Shown: positions 14,696-28,200, numbered from the stretch's first letter. The stretch is DNA of 64,000 nucleotides from Sipunculus nudus (GCA_026874595.1 CM049309.1:47224079-47288078); one strand, 5' to 3'. Notes: generated from the sequence alone by a model not told the origin. Numbers and translations are program-made.

Positions 14696-16524
14696 GCCGT
14701 TTAGAATCTACACTCCAAACGTTGATGGAACCATCAAGGTCAAGATCTAGGTCACCAAGTTACAGTCGTTCACCCCAGAGACCTGAAGAAACAGTTTGCT
14801 TTAAATGCCACAAAAAGGGCCATTTCAAACAAGATTGCCTGAGTAAATCACAGACAGGCCAGGAAACGGCAGTGGGTTTAAATGCCAAAGGGTTGGGTCC
14901 ACTGGCCAAGACTCAACCCGACTCCTTAAATGGCCATCTGGAAGCAAAGGAAAATGTAATCGAGCCCAGCCTTCCTCTTGGGGTTTACGGGCAATTAAAG
15001 AAAGATAAAGACCTTGTGACCATTGAAGCAAATGGGACTTTTGGTAGAGGGCAATCACTGGTGGTGCCCGTTGAGTTAAATGGAATAAGAGCAAATGCAA
15101 CAGTAGACAGTGCCGCACAGGTGTCCATTTTAAGCAAAGACCAGTTTGAGCAGATACCGGCTGGCGAACTCATCAATACAAACCGAGTAAACCTGAAAAG
15201 TATTGAAAAAGATGCTAGTCTTATCCCAAATGTCAAAGTCGATGGCAGAACACTCAAACTTGGGGACAAGCAGTTTGAATGGCAGTGGTATGTAGCAGAC
15301 ATAACAGACCTGCTGAGCGTAGAATTCCTGACAGCCAAGAAGTGTTCCATGAACTTTGCCACCAACACTAAATTCATGCCAGAAAATACAGTACTAGCAT
15401 CTCTTAAACAAACTTACAATGGACAGCTGTGCCCAGTATATGTAGTGACCACTGGAAGAAGGCATAACATACCGCCTAACACGGTTTCTCGAATCAAGAT
15501 GAAAGTGCTAGGTGCAATGAATGGCCTTGAATTCATCATGGAACCCCTCGGCAGAAACTTGAAAGGACTCCTTGGGTCAACTGCTTACACCAGAGAAGAC
15601 GGGTTCCTCAGTTTGATAAACTACTCTGACCATCATGTGACACTGGAAGCTGGGGTCAGTATTGGCACTGCCTTAGAGATTAAAGAAACAATTGTCTCAC
15701 AAGATCAGAACAATGGGGATTGGGACAAGGGTGGTGGTGAGGCTTGTTCGGAATCGGCCTTGCTGGTCTGGGCAAGCGAACCACCATTCAGCACTTACCC
15801 GGTCCAAACAGCTTCACTGACGGATACAGGGGGCTCCAGTGTTGAGAAAACAAAAATGTTGGGCAGCTTCGTCCTAACACCAGAACAAAGGTACTGCACC
15901 ATGCGGAAGGAGCTCCTTGCAATTATGAGATTCTGCCGGCACTTTAGTCACTACGTTTTGGGACGGAGATTCGTTGTCAGGACAGATCATAATTGCCTAG
16001 CTTGGCTCGTGCCATTTAGATTCATCAAGGAACAGTTAACAAGATCGATTGAGGAGCTGGCAAAGTTTGTAATTATGCAATGGCCAGGCGTGATACATCA
16101 GAGCGAAGGTACGCTTTCCCGTTTGCAAGATCTATTGGACAGGTGCAATTGTTATCAAGCTGTCTGCGATGGGGAACACCTTCCTTGCAGAGGTTGCCGG
16201 AACTGCACCATGGCTCATTACCTGTGGGAGAGTTTCCACAATGATGTCGACGACGTGTTGCCATTGGGGATGAGGCGGCTCGATGCCTGCATCTCAGACA
16301 GCCCGGATTCCCAGTTCCAGGCAGCCAAGCCGCCGGGTTGGGACTCGGCAGTTTGTGGTGCAGGTTTGCCTCGCCTGATAAGCACATTGTACTTGCCACG
16401 ACAGTCCAGCAATGTGAGGAAAGTTTTCAAGAGAAGGAGGCAGCACCATCCTATCCGGTGCAGGATTACCCTTCAACTGAACTTGCTGAGTTACAGGAAC
16501 AGGACCCCGACATCAGTTCAGTGA
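14692..16524 (+). pseudogene. Zinc knuckle, protease and remnant RNase H of the LTR element
   Basis: A 610-codon open frame. It starts with an RS-dipeptide-rich segment (RSRSRSPSYSRSPQR), then a nucleocapsid knuckle 'CFKCHKKGHFKQDC' (CX2CX4HX4C). A retropepsin-like region has 'TVDSAAQVSIL' at the active-site position. After a linker the text jumps to RNase H motifs ('KELLAI', 'VVRTDHNCLAWL'). Reverse-transcriptase motifs, including the YxDD box, are absent, so a segment was lost around 15.85 kb. The last ~100 codons of the frame no longer follow the family, because the homologous reading moves to another frame near 16.34 kb. Confidence 0.8.
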
Positions 16525-18173
16525 TATTATGGTTGTCATCTGGAGACTACAGTGAAATGCTGACGAAGGAAGACTTCATTCTGAACAGCCAGCCGTCTAC
16601 ATGGCTGTGGTTCTTCAAGTCACAGCTGTTGTTTAAGGATCCAGCGCTGAACTACAAGTTGGAAGATACAGCCGACTCTTGGACATACCTCGTTGTTCCT
16701 AGGTCCCTACAAGCAGAAGTTTTTAGCATGTGCCACGGTTGTAAAGCTGAAGCACATCTTGGTTATGAGAAATCGCTCGCAAGACTGAAATGGTCTTTCA
16801 TTTGGTACCAGATGAGTCAAGATTGTAAGTTGCACTGTCAGACGTGTGACTAGTGCCACAAGAATAAGAAGGCCACGAAAAGACCTAGTCACACTGGTTA
16901 TCCAATGGAGAGAGTACATTTAGATGTGTTAGTCTCTTTCACTGATAGTGAGGCAGGAAACAAATACGTAGCAATGATGGTTGACCAGATCCCCAAGTGG
17001 GTAGGCTGTGCTACAGTTCCAGAACAATCAACTTCCACAATTGCCACCAAGTTCTTGGAGTATTTTGTCAGCACGTTTGGATGTCCTAAATATGTGCACA
17101 CTGACCAGGGCACCAATTTTGGATCACAGATATTCTCATCTCTATGCAGGTTGCTGGATATAGCCCATACCAGGACGACACCGTACCACCCAACTCCAAC
17201 AAACAGCTTGAAAGGCAAAATAGGACACTCCTCCAAATGATACGTTGTCTGAACGATGGGAATGTTAAAGATTGGGAACGTGATCTTCCAAGGATAGCTA
17301 TGGCTTCGCACTCGATGGTGAACTGTTCAACCGGTTTCTCGGCCAATCAGGTCATTCTAGGGAGAGAATTAGTCCAACACGAGGATCTTATCTTTGGTCT
17401 CAGCAGCTGGTGGAAACAAAGACTCACAGGGGCGCAGTGTAAACCAGTGGGCCAAGAACCTTAGGGACAGGCTGATCAAGATCCATGAACAGGTCAGGCA
17501 AAATCTGAAGATGAGACAAACCTATCAGAAGAGGCACTATGATCTTGAGTCACGCGAGAGAGAGTTCGAACCTGGTGAGCTGGTGTATGAGTTAGATAAA
17601 ACCACCAATAAGGGCACCAGCCCAAAGCTACAGCCAGTATACAAGGGACCATACTTGGTGATCGTCAGCAGGCATCCCCTCTACAGTGAGAAGACTAGGA
17701 GACGCGACAGTTTCATACACTACAATAACTTGAAGGCTTGTCGTACAAAACACCTACCATTTTGGCTTCGCCAGGCCAAAATCGCCAGGATCCAGTTTTT
17801 AAAGGAGCAAAACCCTGAGCAAGAAGAAGCCAGCAATAGACACTTTGATGCAAACAGTGATTCTCAAGTCACAGGAAACCTATATTCGGAATCAGATCTA
17901 GAGGAATCAGACCTTTCAATAAGCGGACTCTCTGCTCACGAAGGTTCTGATGTCTCAGAGGCAGCTATATGGACGTCGGACCCTGAAGTGGAACGCTCTC
18001 AGGTGGTAGCTGAGAGAGAAAAAGGTGTCCATGACAGTGAAACTCAGAATCAGGCTCTGCAACTTGGGGGGAAAAGGACCATCGCACCACCCGCAGAGGC
18101 CGCAGGTTCAAGAGTCCGAGGCACCTTCAAGATTTTGCTAAATAAGTGCTTAGATATGTTACGTATTAGATAA
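16338..18173 (+). pseudogene. Integrase region of the LTR element, split over several frames
   Basis: Four open pieces carry consecutive parts. 16338-16853 holds the H/C zinc-finger region, ending in a TAG just before its last Cys. 16905-17240 holds the integrase core with the two Asp blocks ('VHLDVLVSF' and 'HTDQGTNFGSQ'). 17144-17464 holds the Glu block ('QLERQNRTL') in a different frame. 17394-18173 holds the C-terminal domain with 'YKGPYLV' and an acidic tail. The frame changes within the core and the stop mean no functional integrase can be made from this copy. Confidence 0.8.
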
Positions 18174-18752
18174 GTTAACTAACATAGTTAAGAGACTTCA
18201 TCTGCAGTGGAGATGCAACGGATGGTTTTTGTCCCTTGCAGATGAAACTTGCATAGGAACACGAGTTTGTTCTGGATTATGAGGAGTGCACTGAATCTCC
18301 AGGGCCCCCTCTTAATCTTAGTAATGCATCCAGCTGCATGGTGCCTTAGTAATGTTTGTAATGGTTGGATGTGAAGCGGCCTGGTTCTGCTCTCATCCAT
18401 GCATGATTCAGTTTACTTTGTTCGTTAAGTACTGAGGTATACAATATCACTCGACAGTGTGAGGGCTGGGAATCAGGATGAGTGAATATGAGGCGGCCCT
18501 GTCCTGCCTGTGTTCATGATGGACACCAGCTCGCATATTGTCAGGGAAGACGGGCCTGAAGACAGTTTTAATAAGAAGCCTCATATTTTTTCGAAATGAT
18601 AAGTATTCGTCTCAGTGTGTCGAGTAATTGAAGTTTGATTTGATATGTTTGTGCTGTCATATACTAGACTGAAGAGAAATAACCCTGATTAATGATGTGT
18701 TTTAAAGACATTCTGCTACAGTCACACCAGCCAGTCTATGGAAAGGGGAGGG
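18174..18752 (+). other. Non-coding 3' region of the LTR element up to the putative polypurine tract
   Basis: No conserved reading frame. It ends in the purine run AAAGGGGAGGGA (about 18741-18752), followed by TG, the usual first dinucleotide of an LTR. Confidence 0.5.
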
Positions 18753-19292
18753 ATGTAAGAGGAATGCACTCGCGCCGAAGTGCAGCCAGGCCGACCTGCC
18801 AGCGACCTTACCAAGGGCCGGGATGGAAACCGCGAAAAGGGGAGGTCACCTGCCGAGTTTCTGTGTCAGTACGCTAGCCAAGTGCGGTCAAGTCTTTAAC
18901 GACGGATTTCAAGCTACTGACCTGGTGACACGTGACTGAGGGTGAGTTGTCACCTTTATTTTGGTGTGAACTTCACGCTGAAGTTTACAATACCTTAAGA
19001 TATCTGAATATTTAAAAAGAAAATAATACCATAAAAATAATATTATAATTAGTGAACTAAGATATCCAAGAATGTTCTTGGTACTTCCAAAATACAATGA
19101 AATATAATCATGTGACGATAATTCTTTCGTTGTCGTCTGCTCGGCCACACATGCCTATACATGTCATGCGCTACTATATTGGCCACAGAAAGAAGCTTTT
19201 TTCCTGTTGTGTTGATCACATGATCCGGAGTTGATCAGAATTGTACTGGCAGTTACATACAAAGTTTGGTAAAAGTTGGATTCCAAGATAAG
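18753..19292. other. Putative 3' LTR followed by the upstream region of the lectin-NLR gene
   Basis: The first part starts TGTAAGAGG after the purine tract and is locally GC-rich, as an LTR could be. Its end was not located. The last ~100 bp should contain the promoter and 5' UTR of the gene starting at 19293; I see no clear TATA box. Confidence 0.4.
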
Positions 19293-22200
19293 ATGCCTGT
19301 TCGATCTACAGGTTTTTTATTCGTATTGCTGGTGGGTGTATTTGTGGTGTACGTCAAAGGTAAGACGAACATTATTCAGGATAAGATTAATATATACAAT
19401 AACAGAGCAACAGGGGCATCAATAGGCCTACAGCTGAGGATGGGGGTTTATTAAACCCCCACACTTTTATGCAAGAGGGGATGATCAATCCCCCTGCTCT
19501 TCAGAGAATAAGATTTATATATTGGTGTTAGGCCTACCGTACTCAATCACGCCGCAAATCTGACTTGACGGACAGTAGCACAAAAGGTCAGACACGTATC
19601 CTCACAGGCCAAAAAGAAGACGTTATAGGTGCTATAAAGGTGCTCTTTTACTCTGAATCATAGCATTATATACAATATGTACAATAACAAACAAAATTAT
19701 ATATTTATTTAACACATAATGAAAGTCTCTGGTATGCCCTGTAACACACACACACAAATACTTCACAAAAGTTCAGTCACCTTCGGTGCTCACATAATGT
19801 TATTAGTAGTTCACATTTCAATGTTTTAACGGAAGTCCAAGATGGCTCGCTCGTTACACAAATGTTCATGGCAGGTCCCTCCCGACGGATAACGATATTT
19901 AGTCCAGAAATTCATGATATGCTGTTGAGAGGCGGCAACAGCCAGGATATCCTGTATGAAAATTTCAGTCCTCGGCGTGTTTCGAGTGTTATTCACTTTT
20001 GTAGGGCAGTACGAGTCACCTGACCAGTTATGTGCTGTTGTGCACGTTTTCTTCTGTTGTCGATAATAAAGGACAAAGGGCTTGACAAGACGGTTGCTTG
20101 ACACAAATAAGGCCAACAATAACGACCGGGGTCGCCGAGAGAGATCCACGCGGGGCAAAGTAAACCAGCCCCTGGTTGCAATAACATTTTACAGGACTTA
20201 AGCCCAGTAGCAGGCCTAAATACCAGAGATACAATTGTGATGTCATAATGGTTACCATAGTGACACACATGCTCCTGGGCTTAAGCTTCATTAATACAAC
20301 AGGCCCCAGGTCAAGAAACGGCTTCAGTAGAAACAACTGGAAACAAAATATATTAATACTTAGAATGATACACTTTGGTTCGATTCCTCCCTTTCGGCGT
20401 TTGCTAGAAAATATTATATATCGGAGCTTTCTTTAAAATTAATTTTCCTGAAAACTTGACACTTATTTTTTTAAAACTTATACTTAACTGTTACATATTT
20501 GAAATAGGTCATGTTGAAAAAACGTAATATTTCAATATTTATATATTTATATAAATTAAGTTGTCCCTCCATAGAGTTTCTATGATATACACAGGAAGCG
20601 GGTTGATATAAAATTCCGCCTGAGAGGGTATAAAATAGACAAGGCCAAGGCTAAATTATACCTTTGTGTAAACTGGGCAGGGGATATAATCTGGCCTGTT
20701 ATACTGGATCCAGGACTTCTTTGACAGGTTGGGGGGGGGGGGGGGTAGGCTAAGCATGATACTGGGCCTGGGACTTATGCATGCGAAATCCAAACAACAC
20801 ATACTTTAAATATATTGTAAGACATGTAATACAGTAACAGGTAACTTACATGGAGGGCAGCAACACTGATATCTGCTGTAACCAGCCCATGCAGTTTTTT
20901 TAAAATTAAAATTGTAGGACAACCAGCATCGTCACCATGCGGCAAGTTTGGTAACTACTGGTCTGCCAGCATATGTTGTGGGATGAACGGGACAGCTTTA
21001 CCAACAATCAAGACTAATTCAGATGGCCAAGTCTTAAGAGATAAACTGTTATCGCACAACATCAAATACACATGGCTTGCCATTCAACGTAAACTCCTGA
21101 CGAGCTGGCAATGGACTGATGGAGTACAAGCAGGTATTTAGAAGTGTTCATTATAACTTTGATAGGGCTAGCTAAAATCTATATAAAGTGATAAAAATAA
21201 TAACATTACGATATTAAAACTAATTTATGTATTTCAAGATGGCGTAGATTAACAAATTAACAATATAGGATAAAATGTATGCCAAGATGACCAGCTCAAG
21301 GTTTTAAAGTATTCCATTTACTGATAATTTACAAGGGTCATTCATTGTTGTATAAAGACGCGCACTAAAAGTTAAAATACAGAGCAGTGTAAGGATTTAC
21401 AATTTGATATGGCATGTAAACCAGGAATTCCTGTTCCATATATATCAGGAATAAGCTTGAATGACTACCCTGGGTTCTCCAACGGTACATGTGCGTGGTT
21501 AAACCAGAGAAGCCGAAGACTGGAATCAGGACCGTGTTCTGACAGGACAGCAGGCAGCATATGTGCTTTTCACGGTTAGTTAATTAAAAAAAAAATTATT
21601 CCAAAACTGCGACTAAGCATGTAAGCTGCTTTGGGCTCTGATCTTTCCTGGATTTTCGTATCTGATGGTTCCGTCTGATCATATCAAAATGTATAGATTA
21701 ATGGAATGCAGATACATTCATTGGATACCTGTATGACATTATCAGAAAATTACCACTTTTTACTTCAAATGCCGTTCTATATAGTTAAAGTTGATTTGCC
21801 TCATATTAAATGATAGAAAAAATACATTGACATGTACTAATCTTTTAATTTATCCTAATCTAGTATACTTGCCAAATTAGAATTTTAAAGGCCTATATTT
21901 CATAATTGATATGTTATCATCATGTTAACACCTTATACCGTGATAATAAGAAGCATTTAAAAAGATCTCAGAAATTGAGATTACTGTTCTCCTATGTTTA
22001 CTTCATACTTTCAGATTCACAGTGTTCGCGCGGAATTTTGTCACATATCGGGATTAGCTACAAAGATGTTTGTTATACTCATTTCTGCGGTGGCTACACT
22101 TGGCATGAGGCGCGGGCACACTGCCGGCAAAATGGGTACGAAATAGCTAATGTCAAAAGTCAAGAGGTTATCGACATTTTGTCCCACCATAAATGGAATT

Positions 22201-25200
22201 GCAATCGGTTTTGGATTGGTCTGCGGAAGGAGGAATGGGCTGACAGTGAATCTATGCCAGGTAACAGGGTCTGGATATCCGTGAACATCTTAATCTGTCG
22301 ATTATTAATTTTTTTATAATAAGAATTACCAAAACATATTCTAATGGATATTTTCCTGAAACCATTCAGTATTTCAAGACAGGTAACAATACATATGTTA
22401 CTTGAATGAACAATTTTTGTAGTGCAGTTTTAATATTTGACTTATTTTTTAGTCGAGGTAATATACAGCCACTGGGACTCGGTGAGGAACATTGATGTTG
22501 GAAAATGCGGTTACTTCCAAACAACAATCTCTTCATGGCTTTTCTTACCGGCTTCTTGTCATTCAGAACGTCCTTATCTTTGTCAAGCAGTTCAGCTACA
22601 TCCAACAAATGTTATTGCAATGAGTGCTCTACAAACACGTTCAAGTGTGAATACCGAGTTAACAGGTATGAATATCAAATTTAGCATATACAGAAGCGGA
22701 TTTGGGGGTTGGAGGTGGGGGGAGGGTCCAGGGGGTTCGGACCCCCTACTCTTTTCAAGACGCCGCAATTTTTTTAAGGGTTGCATACTTAAATTGTAGC
22801 CTTGACCCCTCTTTTCCGGTCCTTTTCAGGTTTAGTCATTAATCCTGGTCATGATATATAAACAATACAATTTTAATTTTATTCTGAATTTAAAATCATT
22901 ATAAATTTATAAAAATAATATTTCGCATTTTATTTTTTTTAAAGAAAATTGGAAAACAATTGTCATCATTGTGCTGGCAGTTACAGCTGTCCTTTTGGCG
23001 ACGACCCTTGCCGTTTTTATTTGGAAGAGAAAGGTTTGTTTACCAGAAGCATATTTGCATTTCCTATTTAATCACACTAAGAGTTATTTTTGTTGCAAAG
23101 AAAATAACAACAAAGTAAATTAAAGGAAAAAATACAGTAGAGAGTCAAAGGCATTGAAGCACAATGTATGCCATTCGCATTATGTTCTCAATGAAAATGA
23201 CGCTAATGACGGACCCATGCGTTTGCCTTGTATAATTAAGCATGAAATATATCACACGTCGACTTCTCACATTAACACGTTTCACATGCCCTGCATTTGA
23301 GCAACAGTGCTGTTGGTTAAGAGACGTAAATGCCAAATAGACTATACCAGTCGGCATATCAACAAATAATGCATTAACGATAGTAACACCACTGGCTACT
23401 TTTGCGTTGCAGCATCACGGCAGTAATGCACGATTAAGAGAGCGAGTTCCATTAGACAGTGACCCCGAGTCCTTGACAGACTTGATAAGCAAAGGTAATA
23501 GGAAGGAGGGTTTAAAAAAGATCAATTATAAAAGTCTTAGATCCTTAAACTTGATCCAATATTTTTTCTTTTATTGTAAATGTACTTATACTGATAACCT
23601 TGGTCTTCATTTTTGAACATGTATTGCGATTCAGATTCAGAGGAATGGGAACTAACAGATCACCTTCAACACAAGATTGCTAACGCCATTATACGTCAGA
23701 ACGACCACATAAAGATCTGGGAATGGGAAGACCAGTTTGCATCCGTGAAGCTTGATGAGCTGTTTACAGAACTTGTAACCAGAACTAAGAAAAACCAGCT
23801 GGAACAAGTGGAAATAGAATTAGGACATTACACTGATATGTTTACGAAGGTAAAGTATTATAATAGCTTGAAATTATATGTTAATCTCATACACATACAT
23901 TATAATTTCTAACATATCTTATATAAAAACGTTAAACAGTTAAGTTTCCCTTATACTATTAACAATTGAGTTTCTGTTATCATGTTTGTTCTTCGATTTT
24001 TCTTCAGCCAACCGGCTCTAACGTGGACAGGTCTTACGTATATTTACAAGGACTTCCAGGAACAGGCAAAACTACTTTGATGCGGCGCATTCTTGTGGAC
24101 TGGGCGAAATATATAATGGCTGGTTGGTGGGAAAAATGGTTTCGCATCCCAAAACATATTAAAACCCATCTTGGTAAATTCCAGTTGATTTTACCGTTAT
24201 TTCTAAGAGAAGTCACCCCTGGACAGTCGCCGACTGATGCTATCACCCAACAGTTACACCTGCATGATAAGAAAGGATACTTGAACAAAATAATAGAAAA
24301 TAACCAAGAAAATATTCTTATTATTCTAGAAGGACTCGATGAATTCAGAGAAGAATTATCTCAAGATATCACATCCATTCTGAAGCAAGAGTTGTGGACA
24401 AATATCAATATTGTTATAACTTGCCGTAACCCTCCAACACTACATTTTAAGGAATTCCATCAGCGCCCAGATTTTCACGTCATCCTAAAGGGTTTTTCTG
24501 ATTTAGGTGTTTCTTCTTACATAAACCGTTTCTTTAAAAAGAGAAGTGATGGCAACAGTTTAAAATCGGAAATTAACAAGACAGAAACTATGGATCTAAG
24601 TCGGTATCCTGCTATTCTTCTTCTCATGTGTATTCTTTGGCGGAATGAACATAAATTGTCTAATTCTGTGACTGAATTCTACTTAGACTTTATACAGTAT
24701 GCTTGTGGACGTTACGAGAGAAAATATGTCCCCAAAGATGAGCAAATAGAAAGCCAGGATATATTAACAGCTTACCATTCAGACATTATGGAAATAGGTG
24801 AAGTTGCTGTCAACGGTCTTAAGGGTGAAAGGCTGGAGCTGAACTTTGCACCTCAGGTTCTGCAAAAGTTAGGAAAGACGGCCAAACTTCTTGGGTTTTT
24901 TAACTGGGTACCATATTCTGGGAAACGAAAAGCATGTTTTCAGCATAAAAGCATACAAGAATTCTTCGCCGCGTATTTCATCGTACACTGTGAAGCTGAA
25001 ATGAGAAAAGATCTGTTGACACAATTTGTTGAAACCCCTCATGCCCTTCGAGAATCCAGTATGATCGTAAAATTCCTCAGGGGATTAGGAAAGGAAGAAA
25101 TCACGAATATCATCCGTGATATCATCAGCGGATCTGGAAAGGATGCAATCAAAGCAAACACGGCTATACAGTTGGCTTATTTGTCTGAACTTAAAAAGGG

Positions 25201-28200
25201 TGAATGCGTTTTACCGAAATCCCTTGAACTTGAGATGAGGCAAGATTATTCCACCAGTCTTCTACAGAGATATTTTTCGATGGACTCGTCACTTCTGAAA
25301 GATATAGTCATATCAACAAGCTCAGTAATGTCGGTTTATGTCCTGAAGTGGCTTCACGGTGTTCGTCTCTCTTCACTCAAGCTTTCTTACAATGCCGAGC
25401 ATAAAGATAACATATGTTTACCAGAGGTCAGCTGGAATCTCGATGGTGGTGGCACTGTTGACACGCTGTATATTGTTGGATTCAGCATGGCAGGAGAAGA
25501 AGACATAATTTCAAATTTAGCTTTGCAATGCAAGCATATAGAATACCAGAGTGTACCATTTCGGATTGTGTTTACGCAATCCAAGGGTGATGCTTTTCAT
25601 GTAGGCAAGATGAACTTCCAAAACTCGTTAGAACTTGATGATCTGCCGGTCCTTACGTCTGGATTTGACGTTACAGAATTCCACTGTCAAAGTGACGACA
25701 TCAGAAATTCTCAAGAAGTGAAAGATTGGTTAGGGAACAGTACAACGATAACAAAATTGTCTTTAATCGGTTGTTCTGATGTGCTGCAAATGACAGTACC
25801 TCATATAGGACGGCAAACTGAGTTAGAAATCTTAAACATGTCTGGTGGTAACATTACCCTTTTTCACAACATGGGAGAAATCCTTTTAAAATTTTCCAAA
25901 CTCACAGAGTTTCGATTTAAAGACATGGAACAACCAAATGAACATAGCAAGCAATTTGATCAGGGCAGTATATTATCGTCAATTGTCAAAGGTCTATCTA
26001 CCTGTTCCAAACTGGAAGTTCTGGATTTATCTGGTACCTCCATACACTCAAATGTCTAGAAGAATTGTTGTCTCTGCCCAGGAATGTGAGAGAAATCCGA
26101 TTTGGCGTCTTTGAAGGAAACGGACTCTGCTCTCTGTTGAAACAGTTCCCATACTATGAAAATCTGGAGGTTTTGGCCCTCTCTGGAACTGTACTGCTCC
26201 GCGATTCCTTGACTGAATTGGCTGCTCTGCTTGCGGGCTTGAAAAATGTAACTGAGTTCAGGATTGGAAGTTGTAATGACGACCGAGAAATAACCCGCTT
26301 GGTAAATACAATTAGCACATTTAAGCATTTGAGGGTGCTCGACATGTCGTATGCTCAGTGCGGACCCAAGGCCTGTGATGCATTAGTTGAATTACTGCAC
26401 ACTCAAAAAGACCTAACTGCTATGCATTTCGGAAGAAACAAAGGAGGAGAAGATGTCAAGCATCTTGTCAAGGAACTGAAAGAAATCCGAAACATAATAA
26501 CATTAGAAATGTCTCGTTTGCTCTTGAACAAGGAGACACATTCTAAAATTGGGGTGTCGTTAAAATCTTTCTCTCAACTTCAGCAGTTTCTGCTTGGCAA
26601 GTGTGATGTGACTGATGCACTAGTGCCATACTTGGAAAATCTTGGGCATATTCCCGATATAGAATTGCTGGACCTGTCGGGGAACATAAGAAACCCTAAA
26701 ATATACGAAGTACTTGACGTCAGAGGAACAACGGATGGGAACAAAGTGACAGAAGCTGCTTACAAGATCCTGGCTGAAGGTATGAAGACACTTTCCCATC
26801 TCCGCCATCTTCGTCTATGTCAATGTGATGACCTAGGTGGACTGGGCCCAGATATCTCATCTTTAGAATACACTACAAAACTCCAGTCTCTTGATCTCGC
26901 TGGTAACATATCAGACCCGGATGTGTGCGCAATGTTGGGTGAAAAGCTTAAATTCATACCGGAAATTAAATCGCTCCGTCTGTGTGCATGCGATCAAATA
27001 AATGCTATCCAGCAAGTGATTGAAAATCTGAAATATGTACCCAGGTTGCAAGAACTAGACATATCGGGTATGAAGGCAAAGAGGGCAAAAAGAATGATAT
27101 TGGCAGAATATTACCAAAATAGCAATTATGTTGATGAGAAAAGTTATGAGGAACTGGCTCTTCAAATGAAAAATCTTCCTGAACTTCGGGAGCTTCGTTT
27201 ATGCAAGTCAGATCAGTTGGACGCCGTGTCACCTGTCATAGCGGCATTACACCACCTGCCTAAGTTACATACATTGGATCTCTTGGGAAACCAGGCCGGT
27301 CGTGATGTTTTTAAACACTTAGGAAAACAGCTGGAAAAATTAAATTGTCTCCGCAAAATCCAATTATTGTTTTGTCCTGATAATAATGCCATAAAGTCGG
27401 CGCTTGAACACATTAAGTACATGCGAGGACTCGTAGTACTGGATGTCACTGGTGTCAAGGTAGGAGGGAAAGACCAGCGGGGAATTACCTCCGTGAAACG
27501 AAACATCGCCGATCGTTCAGCATTTAAGACATTAAGAAACATGCTAGAGTTCCAATCTAACCTCCTCGAACTGCGGATACCTGAATGTGATCTAAAATGC
27601 CATGGTGCAGGTATCGGTATTCTAGAAGTCCTAAATAACAGTCTGCAGATCCTAGAGATTGGCGCAAGGTCTCTAAATGCAGCAGGAGTGGAACAACTCA
27701 GTGTCACTTTGGGGAGGCTGAAAGATATGAGACAGCTTTTGCTAAGTGAATGCACCTTAGACTACAATGCCGAAGTTCATCCAGATCATGAGCTGGGTGA
27801 GGCAGTGCGAATACACCGTGCATGGGCTACTTGTATGTCCCGCTTATCGGCACTGCCATTCCTCCAGGTGCTAAACTTGAACAGGAACAGCATTGGTAAC
27901 GAGAGTGTGGTAGAGTTGGCCAAACAGCTACCATCTCTTACCCAGCTGGACAGTATCACGATGATAGGCTGTGGTCTAACAGACACAAAGGCAGTATTTC
28001 AGCTGATAGATGCGCTTCCATCATGTCCTACAATGAAGATCCTGAGCTTCAGAGATAACAACCTAGGTGATGGTCTCCGTAAGATCACAGAAAAAACAGA
28101 GCAACTACAAGGTCTCTATATGCTGTACCTAAACTACACTCACATGACTAAACAAGTCATTAGTGACATTCAGAAGGTAGTTGAACTGAAATTACCAAGG

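Larger units (their letters stand above)
12884..18752 (+). mobile_element. Decayed Ty3/gypsy-type LTR retrotransposon lacking reverse transcriptase
   Basis: Order on the + strand: Gag-like protein, CCHC zinc knuckle, aspartic protease, remnant RNase H, integrase zinc finger, integrase core and integrase C-terminal GPY-type domain. This domain order is that of Ty3/gypsy elements. The reverse-transcriptase core expected between protease and RNase H is absent, so the copy has an internal deletion near 15.85 kb. It is further broken by stops and frameshifts (see parts). A purine tract AAAGGGGAGGGA just before TGTAAGAGG (18753) is a plausible polypurine tract and 3' LTR start. Paired LTRs were not recognised. 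Confidence 0.85.

Noticed and set aside
19826-20336. Minus-strand frames of 91-110 codons in intron 1 of the lectin-NLR gene
   Set aside because: Three overlapping frames with no domain; no splice-supported exon.
20350-20410. GGTTCGATTCC near 20387, an exact pol III B box
   Set aside because: No matching acceptor or anticodon stems and no convincing A box upstream, so not a tRNA gene.
26033-26059. A 26-nt GT...AG stretch that would restore the LRR frame if spliced
   Set aside because: Far below known animal intron sizes, and removal would delete part of a regular LRR; frameshift or sequence error is likelier.
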